Source: Fusicatenibacter sp. (GTDB lineage: Bacteria; Bacillota; Clostridia; Lachnospirales; Lachnospiraceae). From it: DNA of 50,410 nucleotides. Position 1 is the first letter of the stretch. Each line of letters starts with the position of its first letter. The position numbers were made by a program, and so were the translations under genes. The stretch spans positions 1 through 50,410 of the forward strand of contig JAGHIA010000034.1 in the NCBI GenBank assembly GCA_017887445.1. Direction: 5' to 3'. A model generated the notes under the pieces. That model did no database searches. It saw only the letters and a program-made list of their open reading frames with translations, and was not told the DNA's origin. Shown one piece after another: positions 34,731-42,877 of the stretch.

Positions 34731-35114
34731 TTATTCCTGAATCTCGAGAATACCCATGGGGCAGGCCTTGACGCAGATTCCACAGGCGATACATTTGGAA
34801 GCGGCGGGAGCCTCCGGCGCCTTTACCATAACGCCCATAGGACAGGCCTCCACACATTTTCCGCAGCCGACGCAGAGCTTTTTGTTGATCACATAAGTAC
34901 CTTTCGCGTTCTGGGAGATTGCTCCTTCCGGACAGACGCGGGCGCATTTGCCGCACTGAATACATACGTTGGTTTTTACAGCGCCGTTTTTCTCCACGAT
35001 CCGGATACAGGATTTGTCCGGGTCAAAAACCTTATAAAACGCTGTGGAGCAGGCAATCTCACACTGGAGACATGCCTTGCAGGCTGTTTTGTCGGTAACT
35101 ACCAGTTTCTTCAT
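34731..35114 (-). CDS. Polyferredoxin with four [4Fe-4S] motifs
   Basis: 127 aa from ATG 35114, with GGAGGAAC upstream on the minus strand. Four cysteine clusters: CKACLQCEIAC, CIQCGKCARVCP, CVGCGKCVEACP and CIACGICVKACP, hence up to four [4Fe-4S] centres. This is the layout of HycB/CooF-like electron-transfer subunits. No hydrogenase or oxidoreductase is adjacent, so its partners are unknown. Single-gene unit; the R2-like palindrome at 35157 lies in its 5' region. Confidence 0.93.
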   Translation of the reverse strand: MKKLVVTDKTACKACLQCEIACSTAFYKVFDPDKSCIRIVEKNGAVKTNVCIQCGKCARVCPEGAISQNAKGTYVINKKLCVGCGKCVEACPMGVMVKAPEAPAASKCIACGICVKACPMGILEIQE

Positions 35115-35156
35115 GATTGTTCCTCCGCTTATCTGTATTTTGGGTTTGTTCAGACA

Positions 35157-35185
35157 GTAACTGTTCCGCACAGCTGAAACGTTAC
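35157..35185. repeat. R2 short repeat, imperfect
   Basis: GTAACTGTTCCGC / GCTGAAACGTTAC, upstream of the ferredoxin gene. Confidence 0.65.
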
Positions 35186-35292
35186 TTTAACCATCCTTCT
35201 GCTCCAGTATAATGTTGCCGCAGTCATTTCGCAAGTGGTTTCTGAAAAAATCTAAAAATGCTATAAACTATATGAAATTGCTGTGACATTGC

Positions 35293-35321
35293 TTGACCGG
35301 AAAGTTGGAAAGGGATATAGT
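35293..35321 (+). promoter_or_regulatory. Promoter of the dnaK paralogue
   Basis: TTGACC (35293-35298), 17-nt spacer, TATAGT (35316-35321). No CIRCE element (TTAGCACTC inverted repeat) is present, so HrcA control is unlikely. Confidence 0.75.
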
Positions 35322-35362
35322 TGTAACAGTTTGAAAGTACAGAAAAGCTGGAGGAAAAGCCA

Positions 35363-37123
<1,761 letters not shown>

Positions 37124-37160
37124 GAGTTACAAAAAAACACAAAAAGTTTACAGATATACC

Positions 37161-37189
37161 TTGCAAAAAATGGGAAAATGAGGCATAAT
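37161..37189 (+). promoter_or_regulatory. Candidate promoter upstream of the structured RNA
   Basis: TTGCAA (37161-37166), 17-nt spacer, CATAAT (37184-37189). A further TATAAT at 37297-37302 with a weak -35 offers a second start near 37309. Confidence 0.5.
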
Positions 37190-37302
37190 GAAAGAGTCTG
37201 GTACAATATTTTCCGGACGGCTGAACGTAGGATGCGCTGATATACGGACGTGATCCGGCGATCGTATGACGTTTAAATAAAAAAATAAATTATATATATA
37301 AT

Positions 37303-37628
37303 TTAACCCTACACACTGGCGCTGGAAACGGCGCCGCCCTAAAACGTCGATGGCCCTTGAACGAAAGAATGTCAGGCAGAAAACGGTCAGTAAATCGGTG
37401 CAGCGGTGCACCAAAGGCCTCTTAGTCGTATGCAGTCGGTGGGTTATGCAGGCGGATCTGATGTCATGACCAGATCCCGGCTTCGGGTAGGCCCGCCCGA
37501 GGCTTCCGTAAGGTATGCAAATGGAGGGCTGCGGTTCTTTCTCGTACCGGATGGACTGTGGTATGCTTTCCAGCGTGCTGAGAAAGTGTCTAAAAGAGGG
37601 AATCGCCTTTGTGCGGTTCCCTTTTTTA
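37303..37628 (+). ncRNA. Structured non-coding RNA candidate
   Basis: About 320 nt without a plausible gene but rich in stems: GGCGCTG-GAAA-CGGCGCC (37318-37335, GNRA loop), GGTGCA-GCGG-TGCACC (37397-37412), GGATCTG/CAGATCC (37454-37477) and CCCG-GCTT-CGGG. It ends in an intrinsic terminator, AGGGAATCGC/GCGGTTCCCT plus T-run (37597-37627). A TATAAT lies just upstream. It lacks the conserved marks of tmRNA, RNase P, 6S, SRP RNA and group I/II introns that I can recall. Size and host would allow a raiA-motif-type or another large clostridial RNA; this is only a suggestion. Confidence 0.65.
37597..37628 (+). terminator. Terminator of the structured RNA
   Basis: 10-bp stem AGGGAATCGC (37597-37606) / GCGGTTCCCT (37613-37622) with one G-T pair, followed by TTTTT. 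Confidence 0.85.
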
Positions 37629-37669
37629 GGCCCTTTTTTCGTTAAATCGCCGCTGGAAAAGCAGCCGGG

Positions 37670-38119
37670 TCAGCGGCCCTGGCGGCTCAGGGTGCTGTTG
37701 TGATATGTGGAGGAGAAGGTTACGTCCTCTCCGAACCAGTCCGGAGGGGTAAAGCTTTTGGCCTCTTCCTCTGTGGAAAATTCCACCTCCGCCAGGAGCA
37801 GGCCCTCGTAGTCGTCGTGGAAGACATCCAGCTCTGCGGTCAGCCCTTTGTCCAGCGGGATCAGATAACGGGTTTTCGCAATGAGGATGCCGTCGGTTTT
37901 CGGCCGGAGATGTTCATATGCCTCCCTGCTCAGGGGAAGATTATATTCCTCGCGGACCATCAGACCTTTGGATTTGTAGGTCAGCCAGTACTCGTCGTCC
38001 TGGCGGCGAATGCGCACCACCGGCGCGGTACAGAGATATCCCTGCTCGATTTCATGGGAGGGATAGGTTTCCAGCGCGTCCGGAAGTTTATGGATCAGAT
38101 ATTTTCTCTCGATTTCCAT
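37670..38119 (-). CDS. CYTH-domain protein (triphosphatase-like)
   Basis: 149 aa. Begins with the CYTH hallmark ExExK as MEIERKYLI. Alternating charged strands follow: VRIRRQDDEYWLTYKSKG, KTRYLIPLDKGLTAELDVFHDDYEGLLLAEVEF. These line the triphosphate tunnel with Arg/Lys and Glu. Bacterial members hydrolyse inorganic or organic triphosphates, or thiamine triphosphate; the real substrate here is unknown. GGAG lies about 10 nt before the ATG. It converges on the structured RNA. An R2 palindrome (38143-38170) is just upstream. Confidence 0.9.
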   Translation of the reverse strand: MEIERKYLIHKLPDALETYPSHEIEQGYLCTAPVVRIRRQDDEYWLTYKSKGLMVREEYNLPLSREAYEHLRPKTDGILIAKTRYLIPLDKGLTAELDVFHDDYEGLLLAEVEFSTEEEAKSFTPPDWFGEDVTFSSTYHNSTLSRQGR

Positions 38120-38142
38120 GGCAGTATGCTCCTTCTTTGTTC

Positions 38143-38170
38143 GTAACCGTTCCGCCAGCTGAACGGTTAC
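38143..38170. repeat. R2 short repeat
   Basis: GTAACCGTTCCGC / GCTGAACGGTTAC, in the 5' region of the CYTH gene. Confidence 0.8.
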
Positions 38171-38288
38171 CTTTGTTCAGCTTTTTTCCATTTTATCATA
38201 AATCTTTAAATATTCAAATAAGAAGTTCTGTGGTACAATGAAACGGAAAATAGCCACAGACCGCGGCCCCATATTTTGAAAAAGCAGT

Positions 38289-38317
38289 GTAACAGTTCAG
38301 CAACGCTGAATTGTTAC
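38289..38317. repeat. R2 short repeat
   Basis: GTAACAGTTCAGC / GCTGAATTGTTAC with a three-base loop. Confidence 0.85.
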
Positions 38318-38449
38318 AAAGCAGTCTTCAAACACTTACCGGAGGGCTGCGGGCCGGTGAAAAACGGATTCCAATAGAACCGATGGGTAATTCCTTACTG
38401 GCTGTAAGGGTGATGAACCATAAATATATTATAGTAGGAGGTAAGACAA
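38318..38449 (+). other. Leader region of the DJ-1 family gene
   Basis: About 130 nt with small hairpins (CCGG...CCGG at ~38339-38357; CTTAC-TGGCT-GTAAG at ~38394-38408) and a late TATTATAGT. TACAAT at 38232-38237 is a possible -10 further up. No known riboswitch consensus was recognised. Confidence 0.35.
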
Positions 38450-39004
38450 ATGGCAAAAATTTATGTATTTCTGGCAGACGGCTGCGAGGAGATCGAGGCG
38501 CTGACGCCGGTGGATATCTTCCGCAGAGCAGGCGAGGACGTGACCACCGTATCGGTGATGGGAAGGGAGGACGTGACCGGGTCCCACGGAATCACCGTCC
38601 GGGCGGACAAAAAGATCGAGGACGAAGCCTTTGAGGACGGCGACCTTTTATTCCTGCCGGGAGGAATGCCCGGAACCCTGAATCTGGGAGCCAACGAAAA
38701 GCTGAAGAACCTGATCCTTTCCTACTACAGCCAGGGCCGCCGCCTGGCGGCAATCTGCGCGGCGCCCAGCGTGCTGGGAGCGCTTGGCGTGCTGGAAGGA
38801 AAAGAAGCCGTATGCTTCCCCGGCTTCGAGGAAAAGCTGACGGGCGCCACCGTACTTGAAAAACCCGCGGTCACCAGCGGAAACGTCACCACAGGACGCG
38901 GCATGGGCGCGGCCGTAGACTTTGCCCTTGAGGTCCTGACCCAGCTTCAGGGCGCGGAGGCAGCAAGGCAAATGGCGGAAAAAATCGTCTATCCATATGC
39001 GTAA
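38450..39004 (+). CDS. DJ-1/PfpI family protein
   Basis: 184 aa. DJ-1 fold: E14 in GCEEIEALTPVDIFRR, GGMPG loop, and the nucleophile elbow RLAAICAAPSVLG with C103, matching E18 and C106 of DJ-1. The ThiJ/YajL branch is suggested by GANEKLKNLILSY and TSGNVTTGRGMGAA. Proposed roles of the family are protection against glyoxal damage and oxidative stress. TAGGAGGT precedes ATG 38450. It lies upstream of tig but is separated by an R2 fragment and a promoter, so it is probably its own unit. Confidence 0.93.
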   Translation: MAKIYVFLADGCEEIEALTPVDIFRRAGEDVTTVSVMGREDVTGSHGITVRADKKIEDEAFEDGDLLFLPGGMPGTLNLGANEKLKNLILSYYSQGRRLAAICAAPSVLGALGVLEGKEAVCFPGFEEKLTGATVLEKPAVTSGNVTTGRGMGAAVDFALEVLTQLQGAEAARQMAEKIVYPYA

Positions 39005-39015
39005 AGCTGTCCGGC

Positions 39016-39078
39016 CCCGGGATTTTCGCGCATTCTGCACGAAAAACCTCGTGGAATAGTGGCGGACTGAACGGTTAC
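39016..39078. repeat. R2 long repeat, truncated
   Basis: Only half of the long form: GGGATTTTCGCGCATTCTGCACGAAAAACC, split by changes, then GGACTGAACGGTTAC. The terminal hairpin half is missing. Confidence 0.75.
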
Positions 39079-39142
39079 GTCAATGGTTACGTCAAATTTC
39101 ACAGACAGAAAAAAACTACTGGCGTTTTTGTCAGGAATGTGC

Positions 39143-39148
39143 TATACT
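39143..39148 (+). promoter_or_regulatory. Extended -10 promoter of tig
   Basis: TGCTATACT, with TG one base upstream of TATACT (39143-39148). The -35 is not clear. Confidence 0.5.
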
Positions 39149-39231
39149 CCAATAATGACTGTAGAGTGGAGAAGTATGCTGGCGCCATACACCGGCTGCT
39201 TTTCAGATAAGCAAGGAGGAAAATAGTTATC

Positions 39232-40539
39232 ATGAGTGTACAGGTTGAAAATCTGGAAAAGAACATGGCCAAACTTACCGTTGAGGTAGCAGCCGAAGAA
39301 CTGGAGAAAGCGTTAAATGCGGCATACCAGAAACAGAAAAAAAATATCAGCATCCCGGGATTCCGCAAAGGAAAAGTTCCGAGAGCGATGGTAGAAAAAA
39401 TGTACGGCCCGGCAGTATTCTATGAGGACGCTGTCAACAGCCTGATCCCCATCGAATACGAGAAAGCCGCAGAGGAAAGCGGACTGGATATCGTTTCCCG
39501 TCCGGAGATCAACGTGGAGCAGATCGAAAAAGGAAAACCGTTCATCTTCACCGCGGAAGTAGCCGTAAAACCGGAAGTAACCCTGGGCGAGTACAAAGGC
39601 CTGGAGGTTCCGAAGGCAGACGTGGAAGTGACTGACGAGGAGATCGAGGCAGAGCTGAAGAAAGAGCAGGAGAAGAACGCGAGAACCATCCATGTGGAAG
39701 ACCGTCCGGCACAGGAAGGCGACAAGGTAACGCTTGACTTCGAAGGTTTTGTGGACGGCGTTGCGTTTGAAGGCGGCGCAGGCAAGGATTACGCGCTGAC
39801 CCTTGGTTCCCACAGCTTCATTCCGGGCTTTGAGGAGCAGCTGGCAGGCGTTTCCCTGGAGCAGCCGGTGGAAGTAAACGTAACCTTCCCGGAGGATTAC
39901 CAGGCAGAGGAGCTGAAAGGCAAAGCCGCAGTGTTCAAATGTGCGATCCACAAGATCGAGACAAAAGAGCTTCCGGAGCTGGACGATGATTTCGCAAAGG
40001 ATGTTTCCGAGTTCGATACTCTGGAGGAGTACAAGAAAGAAATCAAAGACAACATCAGCAAGAGAAAAGAAGAAGCTGCGAAGAACGCAAAGGAAAACGC
40101 AGTGGTAGATAAAGCCATCGAGAATGCGTCCATGGATATCCCGGAGGCGATGGTAAAGACACAGATCGATCAGCTGATTGAGGACTTCGCGAGAAGAATC
40201 CAGTCCCAGGGTCTGACCATGGAGCAGTACATGCAGTTCACAGGCGCTACCGCAGAGGTAATGCAGGAGCAGATGAGACCGCAGGCAATGAAGCGGATCC
40301 AGAGCAGACTGGTTCTGGAGAAAGTTGCGGAGGTTGAAAATATCCAGATTTCCGACGAGAAGCTGGATGAGGAGCTGTCCAAAATGGCTGAAATGTACAA
40401 GATGGAGCTGGATAAATTCAAAGAGCTGATCGACGACTATCAGAAAGATCAGATGAAGAAGGATCTGGCCGTTCAGGAAGCAGTAACCCTGATGGCTGAC
40501 AGCGCCAAAGAAGTAGAAACAGCCGCTGAGGAAGCTTAA
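39232..40539 (+). CDS. tig: Trigger factor
   Basis: 435 aa, full length. Ribosome-associated peptidyl-prolyl isomerase and chaperone. N-terminal ribosome-binding signature GFRKGKVP (43-50), the contact with protein L23. The FKBP-type domain spans about 150-245 (EGDKVTLDFEGFVDGVAFEGG, GSHSFIPGFEEQLAG). The long helical arms follow, ending in an Ala/Glu-rich tail. AAGGAGGAAAATAG precedes ATG 39232. It is first in tig-clpP-clpX-lon-engB, a common Firmicute quality-control cluster. Confidence 0.97.
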   Translation: MSVQVENLEKNMAKLTVEVAAEELEKALNAAYQKQKKNISIPGFRKGKVPRAMVEKMYGPAVFYEDAVNSLIPIEYEKAAEESGLDIVSRPEINVEQIEKGKPFIFTAEVAVKPEVTLGEYKGLEVPKADVEVTDEEIEAELKKEQEKNARTIHVEDRPAQEGDKVTLDFEGFVDGVAFEGGAGKDYALTLGSHSFIPGFEEQLAGVSLEQPVEVNVTFPEDYQAEELKGKAAVFKCAIHKIETKELPELDDDFAKDVSEFDTLEEYKKEIKDNISKRKEEAAKNAKENAVVDKAIENASMDIPEAMVKTQIDQLIEDFARRIQSQGLTMEQYMQFTGATAEVMQEQMRPQAMKRIQSRLVLEKVAEVENIQISDEKLDEELSKMAEMYKMELDKFKELIDDYQKDQMKKDLAVQEAVTLMADSAKEVETAAEEA

Positions 40540-40567
40540 TAGGCGAAATTAGATAGGAGGCCCTGAA

Positions 40568-41149
40568 ATGAGTTTAGTACCTTATGTCATTGAACAGACC
40601 AGCAGGGGGGAGAGAAGTTACGACATCTATTCCAGATTGCTGAAGGACCGCATCATCTTCCTTGGGGAAGAGGTGACGGACGTTTCCGCCAATCTGATCG
40701 TGGCGCAGCTTCTGTTTCTGGAATCCGAAGACCCGGGAAAGGACATTCACCTGTATATCAACAGTCCGGGCGGTTCCGTGACAGCGGGCATGGCGATCTA
40801 CGATACCATGCAGTACATCAAATGTGACGTCTCCACGATCTGTATGGGAATGGCGGCAAGCATGGGCGCCTTCTTACTGGCTGGGGGAACCAAGGGCAAA
40901 CGCCTTGCGCTTCCCAACGCCGAGATTATGATCCACCAGCCGTCCGGCGGCGCGCAGGGACAGGCGACGGAGATTAAGATCGTAGCAGATCATATTTTAA
41001 AGACAAAGAAAAAGCTCAATGAGATCCTGTCTGCCAATACCGGACAGCCTCTGGAGCGCGTCGAGATCGATACCGAGCGCGACAACTATATGTCCGCGCA
41101 GGAGGCCGTAGAATACGGACTTATCGATCATGTGATTGAGAAACGATAA
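40568..41149 (+). CDS. clpP: ATP-dependent Clp protease proteolytic subunit
   Basis: 193 aa serine protease that forms the ClpP tetradecamer. Catalytic triad: S98 in [12 protein letters not shown]123 in [11 protein letters not shown] and D172 in [34 protein letters not shown] is the canonical start with the IGF/axial-loop region. AGGAGG precedes ATG 40568, 28 nt after tig. A terminator follows, then R2 and R1 elements before clpX, so clpP and clpX are set further apart than usual. Confidence 0.98.
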   Translation: MSLVPYVIEQTSRGERSYDIYSRLLKDRIIFLGEEVTDVSANLIVAQLLFLESEDPGKDIHLYINSPGGSVTAGMAIYDTMQYIKCDVSTICMGMAASMGAFLLAGGTKGKRLALPNAEIMIHQPSGGAQGQATEIKIVADHILKTKKKLNEILSANTGQPLERVEIDTERDNYMSAQEAVEYGLIDHVIEKR

Positions 41150-41172
41150 ACGATAAATCGATAGTGCGATAG

Positions 41173-41222
41173 AAAAAGGTGTCCCAAAAGTAAAGGTTGC
41201 AAGGCTTTTGTGACACCTTTTT
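41173..41222 (+). terminator. Terminator after clpP
   Basis: AAAGGTGTC pairs with GACACCTTT, with inner CAAAAG/CTTTTG, and is followed by TT. It separates tig-clpP from clpX. Confidence 0.85.
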
Positions 41223-41252
41223 ATGGGGATGCGAAAACCGCAGTGACCGTTC

Positions 41253-41280
41253 ATAACAGTTCAGCTGGCTGAACTGTTAT
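41253..41280. repeat. R2 short repeat, perfect
   Basis: Perfect 28-bp palindrome: ATAACAGTTCAGC, TG, GCTGAACTGTTAT. Confidence 0.92.
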
Positions 41281-41345
41281 GCCGTTCAGCTTCGCAGCTG
41301 GATGTTAACGAAATATCGAATGGAATCAAATGGAAAAGAAGTAAA

Positions 41346-41411
41346 AGTTTGGAAGCAAACTTCCAAATCTATCATTATTGGCGCAGCCAGTGCGCCATGA
41401 AAGGAGTAAAA
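41346..41411 (+). repeat. R1 element, copy E, at start of clpX
   Basis: Hairpin 1 TTTGGAAG-CAAA-CTTCCAAA and hairpin 2 GGCGCA-GCCAG-TGCGCC, then AAAGGAGTAAAA and the clpX ATG at 41412. The repeat frame is open and in frame with clpX from TTG 41349. Confidence 0.93.
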
Positions 41412-42710
41412 ATGGCAATAAAAGGGAATGATATCAGAATACGTTGTTCCTTTTGCGGCAAGACAGAAGACCAGGTCCACAAGCTGATCGCAGGCCCTGA
41501 CGGCGCTTACATCTGCGACGAGTGCGTGGAGATCTGTTCAGAGATCATACAGGAAGAATTGGAAGACGACTATGCGCAGGCAGATTCCGACGAGATTAAT
41601 CTGATGAAACCAAGAGAGATCAAGGAATTTCTGGATGAGTATGTCATCGGTCAGGACGAGGCGAAAAAAGTTCTTTCCGTCGCGGTGTACAATCACTATA
41701 AGAGGGTGCTTTCCGGAGAAACCTCCGACGTGGAACTGCAGAAGAGCAACATCCTGATGCTTGGACCCACCGGATGCGGCAAGACGATGCTGGCCCAGAC
41801 CCTGGCGCGTCTTCTGAACGTACCGTTTGCCATCGCGGACGCGACGGCTCTGACGGAGGCCGGCTACGTCGGTGAGGATGTGGAAAATATTCTGCTGAAG
41901 CTGATTCAGGCGGCAGATTACGATATGGAACGTGCCCAGCACGGAATTATCTATATAGATGAGATTGACAAGATCACAAGAAAATCGGAAAACGCTTCTA
42001 TTACCAGAGACGTATCCGGCGAGGGTGTGCAGCAGGCGCTGCTGAAGATTCTGGAGGGAACCGTGGCCTCCGTTCCGCCGCAGGGCGGAAGAAAGCATCC
42101 GCATCAGGAGTTTTTGCAGATCGACACCACAAACATCCTGTTTATCTGCGGCGGAGCTTTCGAGGGACTGGAAAAGATCATTGAGACCCGTCAGGACGCG
42201 AAATCCATCGGCTTTAACGCCCAGATCCGCGAAAAGGCGGAGCAGAACGTCGGAAAGCTTCTGAAGGACGTGATGCCCCAGGATTTTGTGAAATTCGGAA
42301 TGATTCCGGAGTTTATCGGCCGTGTGCCGGTGGTTGTGACGCTGAACGCCCTGGACGAGGATACACTGATCCAGATCCTGAAAGAGCCGAAAAACTCTCT
42401 GGTCAAACAGTATCAGAAGCTGTTTGAGCTGGACGGCGTGAAGCTGGACTTCGACGAGGACGCGCTGAAAGCCATTGCGGAGAAGGCGCTGGAGAGAAAG
42501 ACAGGCGCCAGAGGTCTGCGGGCGATCGTAGAGTCCACGCTGATGGACGTGATGTTCGACACGCCTTCGGATAATACGATCCAGGAGTGCCGGATCACCA
42601 GAGAAGCTGTGGAGGAAAAGGCCCAGCCGGTGCTGGTACACGGAGAACCGGCGCCGCTTACCAGGCGTTCGTCCAAGCGCCGTGCCGGAGGAAGACCGGA
42701 AACGGCTTAA
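41412..42710 (+). CDS. clpX: ATP-dependent Clp protease ATP-binding subunit ClpX
   Basis: 432 aa AAA+ unfoldase that feeds ClpP. Zinc-binding domain with C12, C15, C35 and C38 ([10 protein letters not shown]...CDEC). Walker A GPTGCGKT (118-125), Walker [10 protein letters not shown], pore loop region [10 protein letters not shown], sensor regions and the C-terminal [16 protein letters not shown]. ClpX usually starts close to this residue, so ATG 41412, behind R1's AAAGGAGT, is the expected start; a 21-residue in-frame extension encoded by the repeat is possible. The tail [16 protein letters not shown] is basic. Lon follows after two more R1 units. Confidence 0.97.
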   Translation: MAIKGNDIRIRCSFCGKTEDQVHKLIAGPDGAYICDECVEICSEIIQEELEDDYAQADSDEINLMKPREIKEFLDEYVIGQDEAKKVLSVAVYNHYKRVLSGETSDVELQKSNILMLGPTGCGKTMLAQTLARLLNVPFAIADATALTEAGYVGEDVENILLKLIQAADYDMERAQHGIIYIDEIDKITRKSENASITRDVSGEGVQQALLKILEGTVASVPPQGGRKHPHQEFLQIDTTNILFICGGAFEGLEKIIETRQDAKSIGFNAQIREKAEQNVGKLLKDVMPQDFVKFGMIPEFIGRVPVVVTLNALDEDTLIQILKEPKNSLVKQYQKLFELDGVKLDFDEDALKAIAEKALERKTGARGLRAIVESTLMDVMFDTPSDNTIQECRITREAVEEKAQPVLVHGEPAPLTRRSSKRRAGGRPETA

Positions 42711-42748
42711 ACAACAGGAGAAAGTACAGGCATACATCAGCAGAAAAA

Positions 42749-42810
42749 GATGTGGAAGCAAGCTTCCACATCTGCCATTATTGGCGCGGCCAGTGCGTCA
42801 TGAAAGGGGC
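42749..42810 (+). repeat. R1 element, copy F
   Basis: Divergent unit. Hairpin 1 is TGTGGAAG-CAAG-CTTCCACA, where both arms have changed together compared with TTTGGAAG/CTTCCAAA. Hairpin 2 is GGCGCG-GCCAG-TGCGTC. It ends AAAGGGGC and joins copy G. Confidence 0.9.
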
Positions 42811-42877
42811 AGGTTTGGAAGTGAACTTCCGCATTTGCCGGTATTGGCGCAGCCAGTGTGCCGTGAAAGGGGTAAAC
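42811..42877 (+). repeat. R1 element, copy G, at start of lon
   Basis: Hairpin 1 is weakened to GGAAG/CTTCC and hairpin 2 is GGCGCA-GCCAG-TGTGCC. Then AAAGGGGTAAAC and the lon ATG at 42878. The F+G frame is open and in frame with lon. Confidence 0.9.

Noticed and set aside
35222-35362. CIRCE element before the dnaK paralogue
   Set aside because: No TTAGCACTC / GAGTGCTAA pair found; an ordinary SigA promoter is present instead.
37303-37628. tmRNA, RNase P RNA or group II intron
   Set aside because: Their conserved cores (for example GAGGAAAGTCC of RNase P, the tmRNA acceptor ends, intron domain V) were not seen.
42749-42877. Tandem R1 units as a CRISPR array
   Set aside because: Units are adjacent without unique spacers, contain the gene's ribosome binding site, and no cas genes are present.
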